From: Erigeron canadensis
Taxonomy: Eukaryota; Streptophyta; Magnoliopsida; Asterales; Asteraceae
Assembly: GCF_010389155.1 (NCBI RefSeq)
Contig: NC_057767.1
Span: forward strand, 26,857,723 to 26,921,722
Length of the DNA: 64,000 bases
Direction of reading: 5' to 3'
The notes beneath the pieces are model-generated. The model was not told the DNA's origin. It saw only the letters and a program-made list of their open reading frames with translations, and made no database searches. A program made the position numbers and the translations under genes. Below, piece after piece: positions 25,105 to 37,112 of the stretch. Every line of letters begins with the position of its first letter. Within the stretch, counting starts at the first letter, position 1.

Positions 25105-25341
25105 GAATAACTGTTTTTTTTGTGTGTGTGAGAGAGAGAGTGAAGTAAATAGTAGTGAGAACAGTGAGGGGAGAAGATGAGAGTGAGATTGGAAATGACG
25201 GAAATGCCCTTTGGTTTTGTGAAGAAATGATGTGTAACGGCTAGAGGGGGTAAGAAGGTAATTTTAAGTGAGTGATTTTAAATTGAAAAAATATATATAA
25301 TGTGTGTGAGTGTCAGGTGGGTTGATGTGGCGTCAGCAGAA

Positions 25342-25347
25342 CACGTG
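25342..25347. promoter_or_regulatory. G-box/ABRE-like CACGTG upstream of the AP2 gene
   Basis: ACACGTGG lies about 250 bp upstream of the start codon, next to a TGGCGTCAGC bZIP-type site at 25328-25337. Such sites bind bZIP or bHLH factors. Prediction by motif only. Confidence 0.4.
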
Positions 25348-25530
25348 GATTGTGAAAGTTTCATAAAACTCTGACATTGGGAATCTTATTTTGGTGGAGT
25401 TTTGACTGTTGAAAACGAGAAAGGATTAGTTGTCGGTACATAAAACGATAAAAAACTATTACCTCAAATTTTTCAATTTTTTCATTGTCGGTGTCGGACG
25501 GAGTCGGAGAATTCAATAATGTGTCGAGTA

Positions 25531-25862
25531 GGGTTTAAAAGGTCACCTCCCACTTCCTTTTTTACCACTCAATTCTAACTAATCACCTTATGTCACATCA
25601 ACTCAACCACTCACTTATAACTCATTTAAATTTTATTGGCATCCGACCACTTACTTCACCACACACTACTATTTAAAAAAAAGTAACTTAAAAACAAAAC
25701 AAAAAGTCAAATCACATGTTAATGATTGGAAAAAATGGATGGTCGACCGCATGGTCACACCACGCATTTCATGCCACCGCTCATTTTTCTTATGTTGGTG
25801 GCGGTGTTGAGTGGTGATGTCACATCAATAATGCGTCCATCTTCCATCCGATGTCAACCCCC
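25531..25862 (-). mobile_element. 332-bp Harbinger MITE, deletion derivative of the 37-kb element family
   Basis: The right end (reverse complement) GGGGGTTGACATCGGATGG matches the 37-kb left end GGGGGTTGGCAACGGATGG at 17 of 19. The left end region (CACCTCCCACTTCC, ACCACTCAATTCTAACTAATCAC, TTGGCATCCGACCACTTAC) matches the reverse complement of the 37-kb right end over about 120 bp. TTA follows at 25863-25865; the left flank is TA. No cargo ORF remains. The open frame at 25726-25953 is only a shadow of the end sequence. Confidence 0.8.
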
Positions 25863-25865
25863 TTA

Positions 25866-28744
25866 TAAATCAAAACTATTTGTAAGAAAATCACAATCTT
25901 CAAGTATAATATTAGATTCCACTAAAAATAGACTATTTATAAATAATAATTAGTTCAACCGGTTAACTGTATCGTTTATGTAGTTTTTTTTAATAGTGAA
26001 TTAATAGTTACTGGTACTCCGTATTAGTTATTAATTAGCATTCGAGATTAATTGGACAATATGAAAAGCTCAAATCACGCATGCATGAAATTAAACTCAG
26101 GATTTTCGAAAACCCCGTCAATAATACACTTTCTACAAATGAGAAGCCGCTTGTTATTAGAACAAACCTTCATGGTCACAAAGGGTATTTTTTGAACTTA
26201 AAACTTTTAGATGTTTTCATTAGTAAGACATCAAATCAGTAACATTAGACCATCATCTGTGTGGTCAAGTCCCAAATTATAAATTTAACTTTTCATTTTG
26301 AAATATCCTAAAGATGTCCATTCTTTATTTTTAACCAATCAAAAGATTTTAGTAGGTATAGATTATATTGTCAACGAACATCGTGATGTTGTATAAGTTT
26401 ATTTTGAAAGTGAAAATTTTCTTGAAATGAAGGAGCATACGACATTGAGCACGTATAAGAATGCGGAATACAAGGATTTGTATTTTTTTTACTTATATTC
26501 TCAATATTTTAACTTTTTATAAAACAATTTTTTTTCAACCATTCAGTTTTTGATATACCCAATTTATCTTTGATGAATTGTCGGCCTATAATTATGAACC
26601 TACTAAATACTCTAAAATACCCTAGTCTAACTCCAAACGCACAAAATACAAAAAACAAAGTGTATTTTCACACACGAACTAATAACCCCAAATTGCTTCT
26701 ATCTTTTTATTTACGAATATAAATATAAATATATTCACCTAATATATACCTATAATATTCTTGATAAAATTATATACAACACATGTCTCTCAACCCTTAA
26801 AACACTTTTTTTACATTAAAAATTATTGTATTATTAATCACACTGCCACCTCCGCCACCCCCCATCACCACCACCACGGCATCACCCGTTGCCGCTACCA
26901 CTATCGTATAACGCGGAGACCCCTTTAGTATAAGTAATGATACATAAAACTAAAATATAAATACATCATCAATTTAGATATTAATATATGAATTCTATTT
27001 TTTTTTATTTTTAATGTTAATCTTGTCATACATTTTTTGTTATCTCCATTAGTTTAGTTTTTTAAAATCTTCAGAAATTCCTAGTTAAGAAATTTTTTTT
27101 CTCAATCATTGGAGTACACTCATTTTTAGAAATCCTTAAAGAAGAAATTTTTAACTAAAAATATGTTCTTACGAAATCTTTACATTTTATTTTCTTTTTG
27201 TATATGAAAGAGGTGTGACGATATTGAAAATGTAAGGATATATATATAGTCGAAGTTAAATTTAAGAGATTTAAGGATTTGTAAGGATTTTAAGGATATG
27301 ATGTTATATAAGTAAAAGATTTCTTGATCATTGGAGAAGATGTTATATATTTTTTCAGGCACAAACATATTCACCAACTTTCGTCACGTGACCTAATTAG
27401 TAATTACATTGAATAGGATCTTATGTCATGCGTTTAGAAAAAAGTTAAGACATTGATCATGATAGCTACTTTATGGCAGTGTGTGTTAAACATCGGGCCC
27501 GTGTGTTTACTATGATTACAACACCCACACGAAATTTGCGTCTAAAACTCGTAGTTTTATCCACTCAATTTTAATCGCACTTTTGATCCCCCTCTATCCA
27601 ATTCTTGCTCTTTTTTCTTCTTCAAATGAGGAAAAGCCCCCCGTGCATTGTTATTGGCTTTTCCAACTTAATAAACTTTTTATTTATCAATAACTACAGT
27701 ATATGTTAACATGAAATAAGGATAATTTACATAGCCTGTATGTCAAATTGTTATATATATTGTCACGTACATAAAGATATAACAATCATTTACAAACAAA
27801 GTGCATATATTCTTCCCTTTTCACATAACTACAAGTCTACAAGCTACCTATATATTTTTCCCTTTTCGCGGCTATTGATAGCCATTAGTTAAACCAATGG
27901 CTTCTCTTAGCCGAACCAACTAGAATTTAACTAATCAAGTCGTAACTCACATGGACTTTATAAACTGAAATTTTCTTTCTGGCCACCCCTTTATCCCATC
28001 TTTCTTATCAGTGTTACTGCTCCTGAAAACGGTCTCTAAAAACAAACAAAATGTAACGTTTCACTCCATCAGCTATTTTAGCAGCATTACCATCAATGCC
28101 TTGGCTTTAGCCTCTGACTGAAGGAAGAAGGCTAGGTGCTGTTGTGCACTAACCATCTGCTCGTTGGACGCTTGGGCTCATTCACATGCTTATTAATCGA
28201 CATATAGCAATATATAAAGTATCTATGTTAAAGAATCAACGATTTTATCAATTATATTTATTCCAGGATAGACATTAGCCACCAACTAAACCATTATGGT
28301 AGCAACAGACTGCCGTTAAACGAAATGAGGCTAACCCCTATATGAGGTCCAGGTTCTTCAAAAATTTTAGGATTTGACTAGCGAGTATAATCCTAGAATT
28401 ATACAAATTTACATGACTTAATTCGGGGCCAACTCACACTACAGCTGTATCATAGACATTGTAGTCTTTGTCTTAGGCTTTCCATATTCTCTGAACACAC
28501 TCGCACCCAGTACGCCAAACATCCATCAAGTAACTAGGTCCGCATCCTGATGTCTCCAGTCTCACTTTTACACGTCACAAGGTCAAGGGTTCAGAGAATT
28601 TATATAGGTTCCCCGACTTGCACCTTCTATCATTCAATGATCCAGGTTCCGGTTGTGTAAGACAATTTCAGCAATTCTTGTTGAATCATGGCCGCACAAG
28701 GTTGCAAGACGAGAAGCATCAGTTGACCTTATTTGTTGCAACCT
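25866..28744. other. Intergenic region upstream of AP2 gene; no gene seen
   Basis: AT-rich. At 26840-26930 is a CCACC/ATCACC-rich patch ending ACGCGGAGACCCCTTTAGT that resembles a decayed Helitron 3' terminus. At about 28575-28600 is GGTCAAGGGTTC, a lone SINE B-box-like word. No coding signal was recognised. Confidence 0.45.
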
Positions 28745-31700
28745 TTATACGCATGATTTTCTTCTCAAGCACTCTGCCAAATTCACAAAAAAGATCCTTA
28801 GGCATTGTATTTATGTACACCAAATATAGTACAAACGAATACAGAGTTCGCATTGTAGACAATGTAGACAATCCAAGGTAATATCCTGCCATCTCGCCAC
28901 AATGCAACCCGTTGGAGTCACAATTAAGTAGCCATCAGAGTTTAGGAAGGTAATTTGAAGGAAAAAGAACTAGATAACAGCTTTAAGGTAGATGGGCAAT
29001 TTCAACCCATTTACTTATGAAGGAATCGATTTTGTTTTTTGTTTTATATCTAACGGGTTCAATGGCTAAAGTCAATATAACTTGCCAAAAAATAAACGAG
29101 CAGAACGAGTCAAAGATAGCCAAATCTAATTAACTGGTTGACCCGGTCTGTTTTGACCCATTACCCAACCTCCCTCCCTATTTTGGCAATCAATTCACCA
29201 CCTCTAAACTAAATACATAAAAGCAAGAAGCATACCAACTCTATCTTGGATGATAACAGAAAAGTCACGGCCACTGCTTTGTGAAAATGCAAGTATACTT
29301 TGATACATTTCATTTGAAGGCTGAACTCCAGAATCTTCCATCCATTCCATTACCTATTATACCCCAAGAATGATATATAAATTCTTAAATAGTTTACTAA
29401 CAATAGTAAGCGTTTCAAGGTGGGTGCGTCAATCAACAGGTTGTGGGTTCCTGACCCATGATGCATATAATGTAGATGTCTTTGGAATACTTGCCTTTTG
29501 AAAACACTTTCACAATTTTAAATTAATGAACATTGCATAGGCAGTTTCCAGTACATGTTAGAATTTAGATAAAGTTTGAGGAGCTTACCTCAAGGTACTT
29601 TCTCCAACTTCCAGCAGCTAAAAGATTCTTTAGCAACACTGAATAAGTAGAAAGATTGATTTCAGCACCTGTTGCAACTATTTTAAAGAACATCTGCATA
29701 CATTATCAGGAGAAAGGAATTATGAAATGGATAGCCTACTGATTATGATGCTATTAAGTTACTTAAATTGTTAGTGTAAAAGGCAATCACCTTCATCATG
29801 GTCTCGGTCTTCCCCAATTTTCCAATTGAATGCAAAAGCTGATTCAGAAGTCCAACAGACATTACATTGAAGGACGGCTCCATCATCTCAGTTAGTTCTA
29901 TCGTTTTCCTCCAATCTCGCAGACTAAAATCAGATAGGAATATTACTTATGGTGAATAAGGAGGAACATTTGACTCCAAGAAAAATAACCCAAAAAAAAA
30001 AGGCACTTGGACAGTTGGACCCATTTAATGATGAAAGGGTTGATTGGGGTAATCTTTATCACTAGTGAGTTAAATGGGTGGGATTTAAAATGGTCAAATG
30101 ACACCCATAATGTAGCATCAATGCAAAAAACTTGTAAATCATTTTATTAACAACATAAGAGAATCATCAAAAAACCACTCCCTCCAATTATTGGTAAATA
30201 CAAGTAAGCAAAAAGTGTTTCGGGTCAAAATACCCTGACCCATACCATAAACGTTACCAGTTCCAATCCCAACCCAGTTTGGCACATTAACCAGCCCAAA
30301 TAATTTGCCAATCTAGCCACCTCTAGAAGGTACAACCTTCCATAGTTCATGTTTTTCACACCCTAATATGTTTTCTGATTGCATATAGAACTTACATACT
30401 ACATGCAGACAACATCTCAAAGTAGATGGTGTCATTCATTGGTATCTTCCTCTCCTGCATAAATTCAGATATGATGAGAACTTTAGCAGGTTGGTTCCCT
30501 TTATTACAAGCTCTCATTAATGCTGAACAAGCTATAAGATCTGGCTGAACACCATTCATCTCCATTTCTTGGAACAATGCAAATGCTTTATCCCATTTCT
30601 CTGCAATATAACATATGCCTTAACAACTTTCTTCTCCATACCCTGTGTCTTTTAGAATGTGCACATTGGAAGTGATCATCTTATGATTATGACTTCAAAT
30701 TCTAGTGTTCAGGTACCCTAATTCTGCCTATGATAAAGTAATTACTTAGGGTCAATTAAAAAGCCTCGAAAAATTGGTTTTATGCTACCTGCAACACTAA
30801 TTATCAAACAATTGAGCAAAATAACTTGTATACCAAAGGGACTTTGGTCTAGTGGTATCAACTATCGAGGTGACCTAACAACCAAGAGATTGTGAGCGTT
30901 CTGCCTGGGACAATGTTATAAAAAGTGTTAATAATTTCCTTTTAATAATAGGAAAAGGCATACATGCCCTTGTATTGTCTATTACTTAAGTACTCAAAAC
31001 TTATCAGACTCTAAACCGTGATAATTACAATTCAAAACATGCAAAAATATATTCTAGGATTACTCAATATCACAAAATCACTTTCAAAACGCCCCTTTAC
31101 AAAAGGTGTGGTTTAAATGTAAGAACATTACCTGCAGCACTATACGCATGTAGCATTGTTGTATATGCAACAACATCAGGACTACCATGTGTCATCTTCA
31201 TTTTTGAGAACAATGACTCTGCTTCGGAAAGTTGGCCCTGATTAAAAACATGTGAATTATGAGATGGTTCAGTAACTTGGTTAAGATGATAATCTAAAAT
31301 AAAGGCATAACTTTTCAAAGGACTTGCCTGTTTACTATAGACAGAAATTGCAGATGAATAAACCTCATTGGACAAGGAGATTTTCAAATCCACCATTTCA
31401 TTAAGAAACTCAAGAGCTTCAGTGTATTTTGACATCTTAGAACAACCACTAATCAGAACATTATAGGTAACCGAGTCAGGTTTAACATTATTTTCCCTCA
31501 TGGACTTATATAAAGCTACTGCTTTATCATAGTCTCCTATGTTCATATAACTCCCAATAGCAGAATTATATGCGACGGTATTCAAGGAAATTCTGCGTGA
31601 ATCAGCAGCAGCAAGTATGGAGTCGATTTTGACCTTCTGACCATAACGACCACAACACGCTAATAAGGTGCTAATTGAGACAATATTTGGTTGCACACCG

Positions 31701-34700
31701 TTTGTTTCCATTTCATGCAGCATATTCACAGCTTCTGGCAAAAAACCATTGGATCCAAATGCATCAATCAGAGCATTATAAGTGACTACATTTGGCTTCA
31801 ATTTATTCCTTTTCATCAAGTTAAATACTTCCATGGCCTTTTCGGGTTGCTGTGATCTTCCATAAGCATTGAGTAAAGATGTATAAGATACAACATCTGG
31901 GCGAAACCCATTTTTCTTTATATCATTAAAAACCAATAATGCTTCTTTACTCATCCCACAAGAAGCATATGCACCTAAAAGTGCATTATAAGATATAATG
32001 TTGGGTTTAAATCCTTCAGCAATCATTGTGTTGAAAACAGCCTTGCAGTTTTCAATTTGACCTGAAACCGAGTACAAATGCATGATGCTAGTGAAGGTCA
32101 CGATATCTGGATCACATTGGGCTCTCTTCTCCCTCATTGAGTGGAAAATTTCAATTGCTTTTCCAAATTGTCCCAGTTTTACAAGGCAATGGATCACAAT
32201 GTTTAAAGTGGTGGTATCAGGTCTAATCTTTGTTCCTTTCATTAATTCAAAATAAGAGAGTGCTTTTGAATATTGAGCTCCAGTTTTGAAGGCAGATAAT
32301 ACTATATTGTGAGTTACGAGATCCGGTCCAACCCCGTTTTCTGTCATTTTCTTGGAAACTTTCAGAGCCTCTCTCCAGTTTCCACTTGATCCACATGCAT
32401 GGATTAAATTGTTATATGTTGAGCGAGTTGGAGGAACCTACAATACAAACATATTGCATAATGATCCAGTTAACAGTGAAACATCTCACTTAAAGTGTGG
32501 ATTATGAATAAAGGTAACAAGGTGAGTTGGTCAGTTTGGGTAACGCTTATTTTGGTACGGTGCAGGCTGGCTTGGGTTGACCTGAAACACTATATATCCA
32601 TATATTTTGAATTGTAACAAATATATAAATAGCATATCTGTATGACTGTTTCATTTATTATTACAAAAATTATATCATACACACTAACATAATGTTGGGT
32701 AGGTTAGTACGTTTTTCGCATTATAATTTAAATAAACAAAAATGGGTATCATTCGATCTATATCACTTGTTTGACCAGTTTCTTACAACTTAGAGATAAA
32801 ATGTAACACGAATTGACATATTCATTCGTGAATGGATTCACAATGCCACCTCTATATTTGACTAATAACAACAAAGAAACACTCCAGTTAACTATTTTAA
32901 AACATTGCAGGTTGCATTCTGATAATGGAAAATAAGTTCGTGTAGGGTTAAATTGTGATAGCCTTAAGCTTTTTTGGGCAAAATACCATATGGTTTTCAA
33001 GAAAAAGGAAAGAAGCTCATGCAATATATAAAGATTGCTTATAATAGAAGAATACAAATACGCACAGCTGCACGTAGCATGTCTTCCATGATATTTGTTG
33101 CCCAACGCCATTGCCCAGCTCGTCCATGTGCACTTATGAGAGCATTGTAAGTTTCAGCATCTGGCTTGCACCTAAAACAAGAAGAAAAATTCGAAGCAAT
33201 GTCAGTAACATCAATTTACAAGAAGAAACAGCATAAACTAGTAAGTTACCACACAAAAAAAAAATAATAAAACATTTTACAAAACAGTAAAGAATGACAA
33301 CAAAATCATGCCTCCACTTTTGCATCTCGAAAAACAATCCACGTGCCTGGTCTGTTAGATTATGCCTTGCATGTAACCTGATCATCATATTGTATATATC
33401 ATTGCGTGCACAATAATTCTTTTGATTCTTCATCCACTTGAAAACATGGTTGCTATGCTCAATAGAACCTGTCTGGCTAATTTCCTACACTACCAAATTA
33501 ACAAACACAAGCATAAGATGAGGCTTCACATATGACCACATCCACCAAAAGTGATCATTCACACTCATCGATAATTATCCTCGATGTATCATACAATGTT
33601 AACAAGTCGATATCAACTATGTCAAACGGACAAACAGTACCTAAAAGATAAGAACCGGGATATACAAATACAACGCGTCACGAACCAAATTAATAACATG
33701 ATGAAAAACTGTGAAAAAAAATCCATTCCAATATTTTCTATGCTTTTTAGCATTTAATACCAAAGTACATTTTCATCTGTCCCTTATTTAGTTATAGTAC
33801 TATTACAAAACATGAAAACATCTAAGCCAAGATGCTGTTTCATCCTGTCTGGGTCATTTTGTAATCACTAAATACATCAGTATATATAAAATGTAAAAAT
33901 TATCATATACTTCGTTAAAGTTGTCCTTTTTATAGCGGTATACAAAATCATCTTTCAATGCCTACAACATATGACTAACAAAACAGAGTATATCATTAAT
34001 CTATGGAAAATCCTTCTGCTGTTTACTATAAATCCTTAAATACCACACACTAGTAACTCATATGTCCCATACTAACCAATCAACCTCAAACGTTCTACAT
34101 ATTATAAACATGGTTTTTTACCCAGTATATTGACCAAAATATGAGAAAAACTTGCACATAAACGCTAATGTCGCCATATAACCACCACATCCTCATTTTT
34201 ATCCAATCATTTTGGTAAATAGTTGCCTCAAATGAAATGCATATTACTCCATTTTAAGTATTTACAGCTTGAAAGCAATGCCGGCTTATAAAATGGTGCA
34301 TTTTCCTTAACAAATAAGCTAAAATCACCTACTATCCAAACACTTCAAACTTCATTGTGGTTTAAACCACAATAAACTACACCTACGTATAACACTCACC
34401 CCCAAACACCCTCTACAAACCATCTTGTTTATTCGGACAAATACATTGTTTTCGGGATTTAACACCGAAAAACAAAACAAAAAAATCATCTATTTTTCTA
34501 TTTAAATTTCATATATTACTATCATAAGGTCTTATAGCTACCAAAACCTCCAAAAGTATTCAAACTCATATCAACTCTAAAGTTAAAATATTTCACAAAT
34601 TCTCTCTAAAATTGACCATGAAACCTGTTTAGCAATTCCAACAAACAAAAACACAAAAATATCAAAATCCCAACAAAAAAACAGAATAAAGATAGAACCT

Positions 34701-35049
34701 TGATAAGAATAGGATAATTCTTGTGAGCAAATCTACCAACCCAAGAATTAAGCAAGCCATCAATATCCTCAAAATTATCAAGATTAAAAATCTTGGAAAC
34801 AAGTTGTGAAATAGTCCAATCTTTTTGAAACTTGTCATTTTGAAGTTTGAGTCTTTGGTGTTTGGGTAAGTCTGATTTTTTGAAACCTGGGACATGTACA
34901 GAGACTTGGTGTTGTCCTTTGTTGTAATCTATGAAACCCACTTTCTGCTGTTTTGGGGGGTTTGGGTTTGAGTGACATTTTGGTTTGAATGGAATGGGTT
35001 TTGAGTTTTGGGTGTTTGGGATTACAGGGTGAGAGTGGAGGAGTTCCAT
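28745..35049 (-). CDS. EMB2654: P-class PPR protein, EMB2654-like (plastid RNA trans-splicing)
   Basis: Close homolog of Arabidopsis EMB2654 (At2g41720), a plastid protein needed for trans-splicing of rps12 intron 1 and for embryo development. Exons (minus): 35049 to about 34700, 33484 to about 33312, about 33172-33064, about 32438-31328, 31237 to about 31133, about 30601-30395, about 29925-29790, about 29697-29590, about 29355-29236 and a terminal mini-exon 28773-28745. The N-terminal about 60 residues are Pro/Lys/Asn-rich and low in acidic residues, fitting a transit peptide. The large exon is an array of 35-residue PPR motifs (repeated ...PDVVTYNALI..., ...PNIISYNALLGAY...). No E or DYW extension. 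The last mini-exon reads ECLRRKSCV then TAA, matching the ESLRNK-like tail recalled for Arabidopsis. One intron uses a GC donor. No disabling change was seen. Confidence 0.9.
28985..29205. mobile_element. hAT-type MITE in the last EMB2654 intron
   Basis: The right end (reverse complement) TAGAGGTGGTGAATTGATTG and left GTAGATGGGCAATTTCAACC are the diverged ends of a family with TAGAGGTGGCAA termini and GACCCATT-rich interior. No clear target duplication. Confidence 0.5.
30000..30325. mobile_element. hAT-type MITE copy in an EMB2654 intron
   Basis: Right end (reverse complement) TAGAGGTGGCTAGATTGGCA; interior rich in GGGTCAAAAT and CTGACCCAT words. The left limit is approximate. Confidence 0.45.
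30840..30950 (+). mobile_element. SINE fragment in an EMB2654 intron
   Basis: GGTCTAGTGGTATC (A-box-like) followed by CGAGGTGACCTAAC and AGATTGTGAGCGTTC (B-box-like) is tRNA-derived wording. No target duplication found, so it may be a truncated copy. Confidence 0.35.
31238..31327 (-). other. GC-AG intron in the EMB2654-like gene (90 nt)
   Basis: The PPR exon ends ...AGTAAACAG and continues GCAAGTCC; the next exon opens after ...TTTTTAATCAG with GGCCAACTT. Joining gives YSKQ-GQLSEAESLF, in phase and as expected for the Arabidopsis homolog. AG|GCAAGT is the strong consensus for GC-AG introns. Confidence 0.88.
32515..32854. mobile_element. hAT-type MITE copy in an EMB2654 intron
   Basis: Right end (reverse complement) TAGAGGTGGCATTGTGAATC; the left part has GGTCAGTTTGGGTAAC and GGGTTGACCTGAAAC words of the same family. 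The left limit is approximate. Confidence 0.45.
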
Positions 35050-35499
35050 GAGTGTGGAGTTTGGAAGATATTGTTGATGAGATTTTGATATTTAAATCAG
35101 TTTATTTTTATGTATCTAAAAAAAATATAAAAAATTACACTGATGTTTTTTTCTGGAAATTTTTTTTTACACTGATGTTTTTTTTTGGAAAATTTTTTTT
35201 CCACTGATGTGTTATTTTATTGGTAAATAACTAAACACGGACTATTAATTTATCAAACAAAAGTATCTAAGTAATGTTTGAAGTTAGAATTATTAATATT
35301 GTAAAAAATATTAATTTTATATAAAAAAAAATATGATTTCAATTATCCATATAAATTTTACTAACAAAAGTTGTCCGCATATAGCGTGGAGATGTCCCTA
35401 CTTTTGTGTTTTTTACTCCGAAGTTTGAGATATGTGATTAACTCTGAAGAGACTAAAAATGTTATAAATTTGGTGAACTCTTTAAATTCTCCAAGATAC
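35050..35499. other. Upstream region of EMB2654-like gene; no gene seen
   Basis: Probably the minus-strand promoter and leader. Contains short direct repeats of CACTGATGTTTTTTT separated by T-rich runs at 35135-35215. No clear cis-element recognised. Confidence 0.4.
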
Positions 35500-35513
35500 A
35501 AAAGAATGAAGAG

Positions 35514-35807
35514 TAGTTCTCATTTTAGCTCAGTGGTTGAGCACCAGCTTTTCATGCTGGAGGTCTCGAGACATGGGAAGAACATTTGAAGAAATTTCAC
35601 AATAAAGTCCTCCAGTGAAACAGGTTTGAGTCCTACAGATGGAGCAAGGATTTGTCTCAATTAAATATCGTGTCGTCGGGTGGTTTAGTTGATAATTTAT
35701 ACTCCTACTAGGTATTAAGGGTGATGGGCTCTATAGCACGGACCCGGTTAAGACAACGTAAACTATATTTCCTATTATGAGCAAATGATCAACACCTATC
35801 AAAAAAG
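35514..35807 (+). mobile_element. tRNA-derived SINE with elongated A-to-B box spacing
   Basis: Near-perfect 14-bp target duplication AAAAGAATGAaGAG / AAAAGAATGAgGAG at 35500-35513 and 35808-35821. The head reads TTTAGCTCAGTGGTTGAGC (A box), then an anticodon arm CCAGC-TTTTCAT-GCTGG with a normal 7-nt loop, then GGAGGTCTCGAG. A B-box-like GGTTTGAGTCC follows at about 35622, roughly 90 bp after the A box. This is longer than in a tRNA and suggests an internal insertion or a composite head. The tail is A-rich. Confidence 0.85.
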
Positions 35808-35821
35808 AAAAGAATGAGGAG

Positions 35822-37109
35822 AGAGAGAGGAGAAATATGAAAGAACGATATTGCCTTTTATTCTCTCTTTATTTTTATATCAACATATTCTTGTTGAATG
35901 GAATACAAATGTAAAGGGAATTGTGAGTGGATAATTTGTCATGTTATTGACTATACTATTTTTTTTGTGTGTGTTATATTTTAAAAATGTGTTAAATGAT
36001 CATATTGTCTTTAATACAATAGGAGAATTAATGGTCTTGATTTACTCCGTATTATGCTAAAGATCGTGTCTAAACTTAAAAGTAGAAAGTTTTACAAATT
36101 TTAGAGAGGTAAACAATATGCTTTATATACGAGTATGGATAGATATAGATTTCATCGAAAACCTCTAAAAAAAATTTTCAAATTAAAGTTAGAACGAGGT
36201 TTGTCACTCGGGTGATACCCTATGAAACATAACATGTAAATCGTGACATTGATTTTTCTAACACTCCATATGTTAAGATCTCCACTCATACTTGTACTTT
36301 TAAGGTTAACAAAATCAAAATTCATTTAAACAAAATAACTCATAAAATTATATTGTAAGTAATGAAATTACACAGAATAAAATTATATTACTAATGTTAT
36401 AAAAATAAAAAATATATTAAAAAAAATTCAGTATATATTAAGTGTGCATGTATTAATAACCAGTAAAATAAATAAAAGTAAAAAATTTATGATAAATGCG
36501 TCGTAAATGCTAAAAAAGAGGTTCACCGGAAGTATAAAACACAGATTAAAAAAAATGGACATGTTAACATAAGCCATGGTTGCTTAAGGTTTCTATATGA
36601 ATCATTAATTAACTCTAATAAGTAACATTTCTATGCAAATCATAAATACATATTTTCATATTTATGAAAAGCGTGATCGTTAAATAGTAGGCTTCGGGCA
36701 CAACATAGCATCTCTTGTTATGAAAGTTGACAGTTTCTCCACCCAAATAAACCTTATACACTATATTCTCGAGTTTAAAGTAAAAAGAAAAGATAGGGAA
36801 AGAATAGAAATGATAAAAAAAAAAAATGAGTAGAAATTGTATATGTAAATGCATTCTTGAGTTGAAAAGAAAAGAGAAGAAAATAAATAAATAAAATGAA
36901 AATTTAAATATAAATTTACAATTATGTACATCCCATTTTCATAACTGCATCTGAATACCAAAGTAATGTAAAACAGAAAGAAAAAGTATCAATTTCAATT
37001 TGGATGTTAGCTAAAAGTTTAAAACTATCCGCTTCTCTAGATTTAGGAATCCAAATCAACACATGGAGCATCCCAAAAATGGGTTAAAGATATTGCTTTC
37101 CACTTGCAC
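35822..37109. other. AT-rich intergenic region; nothing recognised
   Basis: Open frames at 36615-36961 on minus are low-complexity Phe/Tyr/Ser strings from AT-rich DNA. No repeat ends or gene similarity seen. Confidence 0.5.
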
Positions 37110-37112
37110 TTA

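Noticed and set aside
28060..28135. Candidate last exon for EMB2654 after a good TTCTTCCTTCAG acceptor
   Set aside because: In phase it gives only three codons; the mini-exon at 28773-28745 gives a tail matching the homolog.
35522..35632. Possible functional tRNA gene
   Set aside because: A box, anticodon arm and B box exist, but the A-to-B spacing is too long and there is no acceptor stem; flanking duplications show it is a SINE.
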